A stretch of DNA of 64,000 nucleotides, from positions 117,327 to 181,326 of the forward strand of contig CAYPIE010000004.1 in assembly GCA_964410665.1 (NCBI GenBank). Direction: 5' to 3'. Below are positions 43,998 to 54,527 of the stretch, piece by piece; within the stretch, counting starts at the first letter, position 1, and the number at the start of each line of letters is the position of its first letter. The DNA comes from CAYPIE01 sp964410665 (GTDB taxonomy: Bacteria; Planctomycetota; Planctomycetia; Gemmatales; Gemmataceae). The notes under the pieces were generated by a model that saw only the letters and a program-made list of their open reading frames with translations, ran no database searches and was not told where the DNA came from. Position numbers and translations under genes: made by a program.

Positions 43998-46900
43998 TCA
44001 GGGGATCAAAGGAATCTCAGGGACGTTCTGTCCAGCGGCTGCCGCCAACAGAATCGACACATCCCCTACCGTCAACGAGCCATCCCCATCCACGTCACCC
44101 ACGAGGGTCGGATCGACCAGAGCAAGGCCGGCAAATCCGGCGTCCGTGCCCGCGGCCACCTGAAGCGTCTCGGTAACGTCGCTGACGTTCAACGAACCAT
44201 CATTGTTCACATCACCGAAGAATGCCGCGGTGTGTACCGCATCGTCACCTCCCCCGGCAATGGACCCGTTGTTGATACTCACCTCGGTGATCGCAACCAC
44301 CTGGCTTACCCCTTGGCTGGCACCACTCGGCACGCTCGCCGTCAGGTTGATGATCGACAGGTCCGTGCCCGTTAGGGCCGTCGGGCTGGAAAACGTCACG
44401 ATCGCAACCCCCGGATTGGTGGTGTCGACACTCACTTGAGCTCCCGCTGGAAGCCCGTCAGCAGTTGATGCACCGCGGATGTCCAGCAAGGCGGGATCGT
44501 AAACAATCTCCAGCGTCACACTGGTCACACCATTCGCATCGCTCAAGGTCAGTGGCAAACCGTCGGCCGTGTTGGGTACCTCCACGTCCTGAGCCGGGCC
44601 ACGTGCGAAGTCAGGCAGACTGACCATCACCCCCGTGGGAGCAGATACTGAGAACGACTCGACATAGTCGCCCCCAGCGGTCCCGTCCCCATCACCATCA
44701 AGGAGCTCACCGTCGGTTCCAACAAAGGCGTTCTCCGCACTGACCAGGGTCAGCGAGTAGTCCCCTGCGACCAATGGGCCACCCGTGGCCACAAACGTGA
44801 AGCTAGTGCCCGCGGCGTTTGGAATCAAACTCCCCGCGACTTCCTGGCCATCCGGACCAGTCAGAACCAAGTCGGCAGCACCCAGTGAGCCCGCTTCGTA
44901 GAGGTTGAGTCCCTCAACAGCGATCGCACCGCTGAACTCCACCACCAAGCCCGAACGGGTCGGGGTCAGCGACGACACTTGTAGGGTCGTTGGCGTTCCC
45001 TCCACCGTCACCTCCACCGACGCACTTGAGCGAACCCCTTCACTGTCCTCGATCGTGTAGGTGAAACTATCTACCCCCGTGAAACTCCCGTTCGGCGTGT
45101 AGCTCACCGAGGTGCCATCCGCACTAATGGATACACTACCGTTGCTCGGTTGCGTCAACTCCACGATCCTCGGCGTGTCCGGAACCGTGAACGGAATGAA
45201 CGCGAACGATGCAACCAGCTCGCTGCCTAGGTCTTCGAGTTCGGTGCCGCTGCCTGTAATGTCCCGGGTCTGGATGATGAAGTCGTCGCCATCCGGCTCG
45301 TAGGACACGATGTTGTCGATGTTTTTTGCCTCGGCAACCCCCTCCGGTGAGAGCAGCAACACTCCATCATTCGGCGTGAAGCCGGCGATGCTGAGTCGGT
45401 AGGTGCCGAGGTCTTCCCGAGTTAGCGTGTAGTCACCGCTACGGAAGGTCTCAACAACATTCCCTTCACCGTCGAACTTACCCGACACCACGCCTGGGGC
45501 ACCAGTCGGCACGAAGGCAAAGGCAACTGGGTCCTGCTCAAAGCGACTCCCGTCGGTCCCGTTGTCATGGCTGTAGATGGTCCACGACCCGTCGGCGTTG
45601 GCCGATTGCAAGGCGAAGTTCCCCTCGTTCTTGCCACCGTTGACCAGCAGCACCCCGTCGCCGGTGGCATCGACACCTGGCAGAGTCAGCGAGAAAACCC
45701 CGTTGCCATTGTCGGTCAGACCGAATTCACCAGTGCCGGGGTTGAGCACCAGACCCTCGGAGGCGTTGAAGCTGGTGATCGGACCCCCGTTGGAGCTCAC
45801 CCGGGCGTGGCCGGTCAACCAGCCTTGATCAAAGGCAAAGTATCCTGCGGCGATGTCGATGTTAAACTCCGAGCGGTTCGACGATGAGTCATGGACCGGG
45901 ATGAAGTACCGGCCGCTGGACACTTCGATCGAACTCATGCCCGTCTGGAAGCCTTGGCCTTGACCATGATCCACACCATTCTGACGCACCGTGGTGATTA
46001 GGATACCATTCTCGGCATCATCAAACTCGCTGAAGCCGAACTGCACGTTATAGTCGCCTCGGTTCGAGCCCGGGCGCAGTAAGCCGTTGGGTGACCCCTC
46101 AGGCCGGGTGACGGTTACCGACGATGTACTGTTGCCCGTGTCGTTCTGAACCACGTCCAGGTTCAAACCAGCCACCGGTACCAACTGATCGACGTCGCTG
46201 TCGTTCACCAGAACGTCGATCTCGGAGGTGGTATCTGGCTGGACTGTCACCACGTCGTTGACTGCCTCGGGGGCGTCGTTGCTACCGGTGATTTGGATAT
46301 TTACGATGCTGGTATTCACTAGGTTACCCGCGGTGACGGTGTAGGCAAAGCTGTCAGCAAGCTCAATGCCAGCTGCGAGCTCGCTAAATGCCCCGTTCGG
46401 GTTGTAAACAAGCGTCCCGTCTGCCGTCAGGGTAACTTGAGCCCCCGAGGAGAGATCGACCGGAGTTCCCACAACAATATCCTGGCCTTCGATCTGGGTG
46501 ATGGTGGGGATGCCACCCGGCGCCTCGAATGGGATGAACGAGAAGGTGGCGGCTAGCTCCGCCCCGGTATCTTCGGGACCGCCCGGATCAGGAATATCGC
46601 GGACCTCGATGATCCAACCGGTCCCGACCTGATTGGGCTCATAGGTGACGATATTGTCTTGGTTGAGCGTCCCACCCGTTTCGGGTGACACCAGCAGGAC
46701 CCCATCCGTCGGGGTAAAGCCATCGATGGTCAATTGGTAGCGACCCGAATCGATCACAGTCAGGGTAAAGTCACCACTCTGGAAATCGATCGTCCCGTTG
46801 CCCGCGAAGCGGCCGTTCACCACCCCTGGAGCCGTATTGGGCACATAGACAAACGCAGCCGGGTCGGCTTCGCTGCCCGTATCGTTGTCGCCGTTGTCCT

Positions 46901-49900
46901 TGACCTGGATGGTCCAGGTGCCATCATCGTTGGCCGTGACCAGGGCGTAGTTATCCTCATTCTTGCCACCGACGACCTGCAGCACCCCGTCAGTCTGCGA
47001 GCTGATGCCGAAACCGCTGAGGTCGATGGTGTAGAAGCCGCTGCCGTTGTCGATGAACTCCTCGCCCAGGTCGAGGCCCGGGGTGGCGTTCAGGCTGGTG
47101 ATCGGGGCGTTGTTGCTACTGTTGAGAGCCTGGCCAGCAATCCAGCCCTGGGCAAAGCCAAAGTAGGAGGCACCGACATTGATGTTGAACTCACCACCAC
47201 CGGGGGAGTCATGCAACGGGATGAAGTAGCCGCTACCACCTTGGGCCACAGCACTGGTACCTGTCTGGAATCCCTGGCCCTGGCCATGGTCGACGCCATT
47301 CTGACGGACGGAAGAGATCAGAATCCCGTTGGCGATATCATCCGCACGGTTGCCACCAATTTGAATGTCGTAGTCGCCCCGGTTCCCGCCTGCAATGACA
47401 AACCCAGGGGTCGCCCCATCGAAGGAAAGTGTGACCGAGGTTGCGTTGTTGGCGGTGTCGTTCTGGACCACGTTGATGTTGCCCTGATCGACGACCACGG
47501 CCGTGTCGTTGGCCAGGACATCGATCTCGACCGAAGAGTCCGGGTCGATCGAAGCGCTGTCCGGCCCGAGGCTCACTACCCCGATCGGAGTCAGGCCGAC
47601 CACTTCGACGGTAACCGTGGCCGTGGCCGTGGCTCCGTTGCCGTCACCGATGACGTATTCGAAGGTATCAACACCAAAGAAGCTGTCATTCGGAGTGTAG
47701 GTGATTGTCCCATCTCCGTTGTCAACGACCGTTCCGTTCACCGCAGCGCTGATGGCTTCAATTGTCAGGTCATCCCCGTCAACATCGCTGTCGTTGGACA
47801 GGACCTCGATGATCACCGAGGTTGAGTCGGTGGTCTCCGCGTTGTCGTTGCCAGCCATGGGTGCATCGTTGACTCCTTCAACTACCACCGTCACTACGGC
47901 GCTCGATTGGGCGGTGCCATCACTGACCGTGTAGCCGAAGGTGTCGGTGCCACTGAAGTCGACATCCGGGATGTAGTTGACCTGGCTGTTGTCGAGGACC
48001 TCGACCGTGCCGTTTACCGGGTCGGTGGCTTCAATGACCTGGAGCATGTCCATGTCAGGATCGGTGTCGTTGGCCAGGACGTTGATGGTTACTGGCACCT
48101 CTTCCATGGTCATGGCCATATCATCGTTCGCGACGGGCGGGTTGTTCCCTTGGTCGGTGACGTTGACGGTCACCATCCCTTGCTGGGAACCACCGTTCCC
48201 GTCACTGACGGTGTAGGTGAAGGTGTCGACTCCTTCGAAGCCCGCGTCGGGCTCGTAGGTGAGACCGGTGCCGTTGCCGGTGATCGCCACAGTACCGTTG
48301 GCCGGATCGGAAACCTCGGAGATGATCAGCTGGTCCTGGTCGGGTCCGCCGAACGGCAGGAACACGAATGAGGCAACCGGCACACCAGCGCCCAGCTCCT
48401 GCAGGGTGCCGGTATCTGCATCTCGGGACTGAATGATGAAGTCGTTTTCCGACGCGGAGTAAGTGACGATGTTGTCCACGTTCTCAGTGCCGCCAAGCCA
48501 TTCCGGGGACAACAGCAGCGCCCCGGTGGTGGCCGACTGCACGGGGATGCTTAGGCGGTAGGTACCGACGTCGATCCGTTCGACGAAGTAGCCGTCGCCC
48601 AACAGGGCGTTGCCCGCCCCGTCAAACTTGCCGACCGTGGCATTGGGGGTGTCCAAGGGGACGAAGACGAACGCGGGCGGATCCTGTTCGGTCGACTCAT
48701 TGGCGGCGAAATCGCCATTGTCCTTGACAAAGATGGCCCAGGTGCCGTCCGAGTTAGCTTGCTGCAAGGCATAATTGTCGTCGCCGGACTTGCCTCCGGT
48801 GACCAGTAATACCCCGTCGGTTTGCGAGTTGACCCCGAACTCGGACCCGGTGAGGTCAAGCTGGTAGCGGCCTCCACCAAGTTCCGTGAACTCTTCTTCG
48901 AAGGCCAACCCTTCGGTGCCGACGAACTCGGAAACGGGCGCGTTGTTGCCGTTGGCATCGTTGGTGGCATGTCCGCCGATAAACTGATCGAAACGGAAGT
49001 AAGCAGCGCTGAGGTTAATGTTGAAGGCGCTGCCACTCGGGGCGTCACCTCCCGAGGTGGCTCGGCTGTTCAGGACGTAGCCACCCAGCCCGGCTCGCTC
49101 AGCACTGAGAGCACCGAAGGTGGGGCTCCCAGAGGTGCCGATGTGGCTGGTCGCGTAGCTCAGGCCCGGTCCGCCGCTGTTGGGTGGGACCGTGTTGTCC
49201 CGCTGGTTTTCCCGGACGGTCGGGATCACCACACCGGTGCGGGCGTCGTTGGCCGCACTGGTTCCGATCTGCAGGCCGAAGCTGCCCGTGCCGAGCGAAG
49301 ACACCTGAAATGCCGGGGTCCCCTGCGGCGTGGTCACCGCGTTGAAGCTCGAGCTCGACTGCGTGACCTCGATGTTCGCAGCCTCGGTGACCGGGACCGT
49401 CAGATCCACATCGAGATCGTTGGTCAGGACGTTCAACGCCTGGGCGGGGCTGTCGATCGCGACTTCGAAGGTGTCATCGCCGGCCGTGGGGGCGTCGTTG
49501 ATACCCTCCACGATGACGAACACGGTCGAGATGCTGGTCAAACCGTCACTGCTCGCCGTGTAGGCAAAGCTGTCCTCGGCGATGCTACCAGCCCCCAGGA
49601 ATGAGAACGCGTCGTTGGGGTCATAGCTGATGGTCCCGTCTTCGCCGACCGTGACCAGGGCTCCGGACGGCAGCGTGACCGGGGTGCCCGCCGTAACTAA
49701 GGTCCCGTTGATCTCCGTCACCGACTTCTCCGAGTCGATATCGAGCGGAAGGAAGACAAAAGAGGTTACGATATCGCTGCCAATGTCCTCGAGGACTGCC
49801 GCACCGCTGGAGCGGTCGCGAGTCTGAATGATCCAGCCGTTCGCGGTAGGTTCGTAGCTGACCACGTTATCCTGAGCGGCACCGGTTCCACCCGGAGTTA

Positions 49901-52900
49901 GCGTGAGGATGCCATCTTCGGGGGTGAACCCGTCGATCTCGAGCAAGAACTCACCCGGGTTCCCGGTTGGGCTCACCATCACCGCTTCATCCTGGAAGAT
50001 GGTGGGGATGGTTCCGTTCCCGTCGAAAATGCCCACAAAGGCGTTGGGGGTTGTGCGCGGCACATATACGAACGACAAGTTACCCGGGAGGGTGGCGCCG
50101 ACCGTGGCCGACGCACCCGTGATACGGATGGTCCAGGTGCCGTCGGGGTTGGCCACCGTCTGGGCGTAGCGGTCATCGTTGTCGCCGCTGATCGCCAGCA
50201 GCACGCCATCGGTCTGCGAGGTGACCCCGAACGAAGCCAGGTCGACCAGGTAGGTGCCGTCGCCGTTGTCGATGAACTCGGTACCTTGCTCGATCCCCGG
50301 CGAGGCTTGACTCAACACGCCGACGAAGCGCCCGGCCAGCCATCCGTCCTCGAAGGGGAAGTAGGAGACCGACGGGTTCAGGTTGACCTCGGCACCACCG
50401 CCGACAGGGCTGCCCACGACCGCTTCCATGGGCAAGAAGACGGTCCCGGTACCAACGGCGCTGGGGACGGCGAAGTTCACCCCTGGAGGAGAGCCACCCG
50501 AGGAGTTGTCGCGGCCGTTTTCGGCGGTGGTAGAAATAAACACACCCAGCTGACCGTCGTCGCCGCGTTCGTTGCCGATCTGCGGGTCGATGTCACCGCG
50601 GTTGCCATCTTCGATGATGAACAACGGAGACGCCTGGTCGGCGAACTCGCTCACTGCCCCCTGGTCATTACTGGAGTTAAACTGCACCACACGGATGTTG
50701 GCCCCTTCAGCGATGTAGCGCGGGTCGTTGGCCAACGGGTCGAAGGTCAGGACACCGTCCGCGCCGACGACCACATCGTCGTCCTGGGCAGCGAATCGAC
50801 CGATCGGCCCACCGATGACAACCGTAACGTTGCCCGTCGTCATGCCACCGTTGCCGTCTACGACGGTGTACGTGAAGCTCTGCGTCCCCTCCGCACCACT
50901 CGCGTCGTAGGTCAGGGAGTCGCCGTTGTTGGTGACCGTACCGGCCGCCGGCTGGGTCACCTCGCTGATCGAGAGGGCGTCGCCGTCCACGTCGCTGTCA
51001 TTTGCCAGCACATCCAGGGTCCTTACCAGGGTGCCCTGAGAGAGTAGCGTATCATCGGTGACCACCGGGTCGTCATTGACGGGAACCACGTCGATCATGA
51101 CCGTGGCACTCGCGACCCCGCCGTTGGGGTCGCGGACCAGATACGTAAGGGTTTCCTGCCCGTTAAAGTTCGCGTTCGGGGTGTAACGGATCATGCCGTT
51201 GCTCAGAACAGCAGTGCCGTTACTGGGCTGGGAAATAGAGTCGATCGTCAGGGTATCGTTGTCGGCGTCGCTATCGTTGGCCAATACGTTCAGGTCGATC
51301 TCCACGTCTTCAGAGACCATCACCATGTCATCCACTGCCACCGGGACCTGGTTGCCCGTGGCATTGACGAACACCCGGACCGTGGCGACCGAGGTCGTCC
51401 CACTCGGGTCTTGCACGGTGTAAGTGAACTGATCCTCACCAACGAATCCTGTTGCTGGGGTGAAGAGGACCCCGGTGCCGTCTGGGGTGATGCTAACCAA
51501 CTCGCTCGTCCCGATCGGGTCCACAGCCACAACCGTCAAGCCATCACCATCCGGGTCGTCGTCGTTCGCGAGGACGTCCAGCATGTTTTCGCCAGAGTCC
51601 TGTTGGACAACCACCAGGTCTGCACCCGGGGCCGGGGGTTGGTTGCTCAAGGTAACCCGGAGGCGGGGCCTGGCGGCGACATCGATGAACTCTGAGGAGA
51701 AGATCTCCCAGCCGTCCGAGCCGCCCGCCCAGGGCAAGAACACGAAACCAAAGTTGTCCTGGCCGTCCACCCACGCCTGGACGTCGGTGGTCACGTCAAA
51801 GAAGCTGAACTGCTGCTCGACGTTCGGAGTCAGTTCTGGAGTTCCTGCCTGGGCGTTGAACTCCGCCAGCGCCTCGAGGTTATCCGCCTGGACGCCGTTG
51901 CCCAGGCTGTTCCAGGTGGAGGACTCGTCCCAGTCAATCAGCATGCGGTGGAAGGAGCCGCCGTCACCGGGGTTGATGGTGTCAAGGATAAGCTCGGCAC
52001 TCAGCACGGTCGACCCCACTGGGATCTGACCGGGACCGTCCCCGATGATGTCATCAAAACGCAGCAGCAGATTCGAGAATGTAGGACCGGCGAAGTCCAC
52101 GATCGGGGTGGTGTCATTGCTCTGGTCGCTGTCTGGCGAGCCCTGCAACAGGTCGGTGTCCTGGGTCCCTTGATAACCGTTGACCCCCTGCTGAAAATCA
52201 AAGACGGTGACCACCGGCGGCGGGATCACGTACTCCACCGATAGGATCGGCCGGTCTTCCAGGGCCCCCTCAGAAGAGAAGAAGATCCAGGCGTTGCTGC
52301 CGCCCGCCCAGGGCAGCAGGGACCAGCCGAGTAAGGGAGCACCGGCTTGCCAGGCGGTGAGGTCGCGGGTGACGTCCATGGTCACCAGGCTGAGGTCGTC
52401 CGGGTCGTTATTGAGAGTCGAGGCACCGACCTGCGCGCTCAGTTCAGAGCGTGCTTCGATGTCATCGGCCTGAATCCCTTCACCAAGGCTGTTCCAGGTG
52501 GAGGACTCGTCCCAGTCAATCAACACCCGGTGCACCGTGCCGCCGTCGCCATTCCCCGCTCCGGTAGTTGTGCGGAAAGACAAGCTCGCCGAGGTGATGA
52601 CAGCGTCGGCCGGGATCTGACCTTGCCCATCGCCGAAGATGTTCTCGAAGCGGATCAGTGTCTGACTCTCCAAACCACTGGATCCAGAGAAGTCGGTCAG
52701 TAGCTCCGCGTTTTCACCGAGCGCGGTGTCGGGGTTGTCCAGGTCGATGTGCGTGTCAAGCGTACCGGTGTAGACACCGAAGCCGTTGTCGACACCTTCC
52801 TGGAACAAGACGCGGACGCGGCCGGTGGTATCGTTGTCATCATTGGTCAGGTTGATAGCTGCGGTGCGGAACTCGTAAGCCGGGTCGTCGCTGAGGGTGG

Positions 52901-54527
52901 GGCCGAACTCGATTTGGTAGGGAACGTTGCCGTCGACAAAATCGTCATCGACCCCGTTGATCGTGACGGTCTGTGGCAGGCTGAAGTTTGCGGGAGTGAA
53001 CACCAATTCGCTCGTCGATGGGGTCCCCTCGCTCGGGTCGCTAGAAACCACCGGGACGATCACATCGGCCGTGGGCGCGGCATCCAGTTGGACCACAACC
53101 TCCACGCTGCCGTCGTCCTCGTTGGTGTTGGTCCCCAGTTGGGTGACAATCACCCGTGCGGGGTCGACCACCGTACTGTAGGTGACCTCAAGGACTGGCC
53201 CGTTGCCGGAGTTGAGCGTGTTGAGCACCCAATTGTCGCCACCGCTTGAGAAGGGCAAAATCGCCAGGCCGTGGTTGGGAGCGCCGTCAGCCCATGCACG
53301 GACGCTTTCGGTCACATCGGCGTAAACGTTCTGCCCCGGAGCCAGTTGCACGCTGGTGCGGCTAAATCCCACCTCATCGTCAGGGTTCACCGTGGCTTCG
53401 ATGCCGTCGGCCTGGATACCGTTGCCGCCGAAGCTACTCCAGCTGGAGTTGCCGTCGAACGGAGTGAGCAGACGGTGGATCTGCGCACCACTACCACCCT
53501 GAGCCAGGTTGAATTCCGACAGGTCGAAGAGGGTGCCGGCGGTGTTGATGACCAGTCGTGCCCCGAGGATGTTGGCGTTCGCAGGGATCTGGCCTGGGTT
53601 GTTGCCGATCAGGTCGTCGAATCGAAGCAGCGCCTGGGTGGTGGCGTTCGGGGCGCTGACCACGCTCAGTGACGGCGAATTCACGCCCACGGGACTGTTG
53701 GGTTGCGCTTCCGCGATGCCCAGGTCGAGGCCGCGGTCGAAGGTGATCTGTTGGGTGTTGGTGTCTGGTAAGAACCATTCGACACGTAGTTCGGGACGCT
53801 CGCTGATGACATTGTCTTCCGAGCTGACGAACGACCAGGCGTTGTCACCATTGCCCGGGACAAAGCCGTTCTCCCAGGGGAAGGTGAACCAACCGTTGTT
53901 CGGCTCCTCCCCGCTCACCCAAACCTGCACATCTTCGGTGACGTCGATCGGGGTCGGTCCGAACTCAACGTCTGGTTCGGTGGAGAAGAAACCCGCCTGG
54001 GCTTCCCAAGAGGACCGACCGTCGAAGCCGGGTACCAGTCCAAAGCCGCCAACCGAGTTGAACGTAGCGCTCTCGTCCCAGACCAACGACTCGAACGCGC
54101 GGTGGAAGGAGCCTCCGTCACCATCGGCACTGCCCCCGTTGGTCGTGGTGTTGAGCACCGCCGAGGTCACGATCGCATTCGGCGGAATCTGCCCTGGATC
54201 GGTGCCGATGATGTTGTCGAAACGCAACAGCACTTGGCTAAACAGGCCACTGCTGCCGGGGAAGTCGGTAAACAGCTGAGGATTAAAGCCTGGATCCGCC
54301 TCCCCATTGGGGAAGTCTTCACTAATCCGGACATCCTGGGTTCCCACATACGGCCCGAATCCATTGTCGACCCCTTCTTGAAATACCGAGACTGCCGGGA
54401 CGATACGATCCTCAAACTGCTCCAAGCGCAAGGACTTGCGCGCGGCCAGGCCACGGGCCTGCCGTCGACCCTGCTTGCCCTTCGCGAACATTCGAGCGAT
54501 TGCCTTGCGCCAAATAGAGCTTTGCAT
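43998..54527 (-). CDS. Giant 3509-residue surface protein: DNRLRE-like, cadherin-like, novel repeats, cohesin and dockerin
   Basis: The N-terminus is basic and carries LRLEQFEDRIVPAVS, the export-associated planctomycete motif. Then come four DNRLRE/CBM96-like domains (about 48-255, 256-455, 575-785, 790-960; motif LLRFDDIIG-x-x-P-G-Q-I-P and VxAWxxG), with a Calx-beta-like domain between the second and third. Cadherin-like repeats (V-L-A-N-D-S-D) follow, interleaved with four copies of a module of about 330 residues (about 1270-1600, 1710-2055, 2340-2670, 2780-3115). A cohesin-like domain (about 3300-3430) and a dockerin-like pair (GDVNNDGSLNVSDV, GDVDGDGSLTVGDV) end the protein. The ATG at 54527 is used; TTG 54536 also opens the frame. 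Adhesion or matrix role is inferred. Confidence 0.88.
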   Translation of the reverse strand: MQSSIWRKAIARMFAKGKQGRRQARGLAARKSLRLEQFEDRIVPAVSVFQEGVDNGFGPYVGTQDVRISEDFPNGEADPGFNPQLFTDFPGSSGLFSQVLLRFDNIIGTDPGQIPPNAIVTSAVLNTTTNGGSADGDGGSFHRAFESLVWDESATFNSVGGFGLVPGFDGRSSWEAQAGFFSTEPDVEFGPTPIDVTEDVQVWVSGEEPNNGWFTFPWENGFVPGNGDNAWSFVSSEDNVISERPELRVEWFLPDTNTQQITFDRGLDLGIAEAQPNSPVGVNSPSLSVVSAPNATTQALLRFDDLIGNNPGQIPANANILGARLVINTAGTLFDLSEFNLAQGGSGAQIHRLLTPFDGNSSWSSFGGNGIQADGIEATVNPDDEVGFSRTSVQLAPGQNVYADVTESVRAWADGAPNHGLAILPFSSGGDNWVLNTLNSGNGPVLEVTYSTVVDPARVIVTQLGTNTNEDDGSVEVVVQLDAAPTADVIVPVVSSDPSEGTPSTSELVFTPANFSLPQTVTINGVDDDFVDGNVPYQIEFGPTLSDDPAYEFRTAAINLTNDDNDTTGRVRVLFQEGVDNGFGVYTGTLDTHIDLDNPDTALGENAELLTDFSGSSGLESQTLIRFENIFGDGQGQIPADAVITSASLSFRTTTGAGNGDGGTVHRVLIDWDESSTWNSLGEGIQADDIEARSELSAQVGASTLNNDPDDLSLVTMDVTRDLTAWQAGAPLLGWSLLPWAGGSNAWIFFSSEGALEDRPILSVEYVIPPPVVTVFDFQQGVNGYQGTQDTDLLQGSPDSDQSNDTTPIVDFAGPTFSNLLLRFDDIIGDGPGQIPVGSTVLSAELILDTINPGDGGSFHRMLIDWDESSTWNSLGNGVQADNLEALAEFNAQAGTPELTPNVEQQFSFFDVTTDVQAWVDGQDNFGFVFLPWAGGSDGWEIFSSEFIDVAARPRLRVTLSNQPPAPGADLVVVQQDSGENMLDVLANDDDPDGDGLTVVAVDPIGTSELVSITPDGTGVLFTPATGFVGEDQFTYTVQDPSGTTSVATVRVFVNATGNQVPVAVDDMVMVSEDVEIDLNVLANDSDADNDTLTIDSISQPSNGTAVLSNGMIRYTPNANFNGQETLTYLVRDPNGGVASATVMIDVVPVNDDPVVTDDTLLSQGTLVRTLDVLANDSDVDGDALSISEVTQPAAGTVTNNGDSLTYDASGAEGTQSFTYTVVDGNGGMTTGNVTVVIGGPIGRFAAQDDDVVVGADGVLTFDPLANDPRYIAEGANIRVVQFNSSNDQGAVSEFADQASPLFIIEDGNRGDIDPQIGNERGDDGQLGVFISTTAENGRDNSSGGSPPGVNFAVPSAVGTGTVFLPMEAVVGSPVGGGAEVNLNPSVSYFPFEDGWLAGRFVGVLSQASPGIEQGTEFIDNGDGTYLVDLASFGVTSQTDGVLLAISGDNDDRYAQTVANPDGTWTIRITGASATVGATLPGNLSFVYVPRTTPNAFVGIFDGNGTIPTIFQDEAVMVSPTGNPGEFLLEIDGFTPEDGILTLTPGGTGAAQDNVVSYEPTANGWIIQTRDRSSGAAVLEDIGSDIVTSFVFLPLDIDSEKSVTEINGTLVTAGTPVTLPSGALVTVGEDGTISYDPNDAFSFLGAGSIAEDSFAYTASSDGLTSISTVFVIVEGINDAPTAGDDTFEVAIDSPAQALNVLTNDLDVDLTVPVTEAANIEVTQSSSSFNAVTTPQGTPAFQVSSLGTGSFGLQIGTSAANDARTGVVIPTVRENQRDNTVPPNSGGPGLSYATSHIGTSGSPTFGALSAERAGLGGYVLNSRATSGGDAPSGSAFNINLSAAYFRFDQFIGGHATNDANGNNAPVSEFVGTEGLAFEEEFTELGGGRYQLDLTGSEFGVNSQTDGVLLVTGGKSGDDNYALQQANSDGTWAIFVKDNGDFAANESTEQDPPAFVFVPLDTPNATVGKFDGAGNALLGDGYFVERIDVGTYRLSIPVQSATTGALLLSPEWLGGTENVDNIVTYSASENDFIIQSRDADTGTLQELGAGVPVASFVFLPFGGPDQDQLIISEVSDPANGTVAITGNGTGLTYEPDAGFEGVDTFTYTVSDGNGGSQQGMVTVNVTDQGNNPPVANDDMAMTMEEVPVTINVLANDTDPDMDMLQVIEATDPVNGTVEVLDNSQVNYIPDVDFSGTDTFGYTVSDGTAQSSAVVTVVVEGVNDAPMAGNDNAETTDSTSVIIEVLSNDSDVDGDDLTIEAISAAVNGTVVDNGDGTITYTPNDSFFGVDTFEYVIGDGNGATATATVTVEVVGLTPIGVVSLGPDSASIDPDSSVEIDVLANDTAVVVDQGNINVVQNDTANNATSVTLSFDGATPGFVIAGGNRGDYDIQIGGNRADDIANGILISSVRQNGVDHGQGQGFQTGTSAVAQGGSGYFIPLHDSPGGGEFNINVGASYFGFAQGWIAGQALNSSNNAPITSLNATPGLDLGEEFIDNGSGFYTIDLSGFGISSQTDGVLQVVGGKNEDNYALVTANDDGTWTIQVKDNGDNDTGSEADPAAFVYVPNTAPGVVNGRFAGNGTIDFQSGDFTLTVIDSGRYQLTIDGFTPTDGVLLVSPETGGTLNQDNIVTYEPNQVGTGWIIEVRDIPDPGGPEDTGAELAATFSFIPFEAPGGIPTITQIEGQDIVVGTPVDLSSGAQVTLTADGTLVYNPNGAFSELAAGIELADSFAYTVTAGNLVNTSIVNIQITGSNDAPEAVNDVVTVQPDTTSEIDVLVNDSDVDQLVPVAGLNLDVVQNDTGNSTSSVTVTRPEGSPNGLLRPGSNRGDYNVQFGFSEFDDAENGILITTVRQNGVDHGQGQGFQTGMSSIEVSSGRYFIPVHDSSSNRSEFNIDIAAGYFAFDQGWLTGHARVSSNGGPITSFNASEGLVLNPGTGEFGLTDNGNGVFSLTLPGVDATGDGVLLVNGGKNEGNFALQSANADGSWTIYSHDNGTDGSRFEQDPVAFAFVPTGAPGVVSGKFDGEGNVVETFRSGDYTLTREDLGTYRLSIAGFTPNDGVLLLSPEGVAEAKNIDNIVSYEPDGDDFIIQTRDITGSGTELEDLGSELVASFAFIPFTVPDTPRIVELTQPSNGSVSISADGTSVSYTPNGSFTGVDSFTYTIEDSEGVRSSASVEVTVEGTPTTLQVSSLTPTRSGLVVEFSGAIAVEGLNLYEAGSLGAADLVLTGPDGQEVAGSLIPNAAGTSFTFVATGGPLVAGDYSLTLVSAENAFVGTDGELLDGDGDGTAGGDYVESFSVSAPTGVMVSLPDFARGPAQDVEVPNTADGLPLTLSDANGVTSVTLEIVYDPALLDIRGASTADGLPAGAQVSVDTTNPGVAIVTFSSPTALTGTDLSIINLTASVPSGASQGVSQVVAITEVSINNGSIAGGGDDAVHTAAFFGDVNNDGSLNVSDVTETLQVAAGTDAGFAGLALVDPTLVGDVDGDGSLTVGDVSILLAAAAGQNVPEIPLIP

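Noticed and set aside
46734..47825. A 363-codon plus-strand open frame inside the giant surface-protein gene
   Set aside because: It mirrors repetitive GC-rich coding sequence on the other strand; its translation is compositionally odd and has no domain or start signal.
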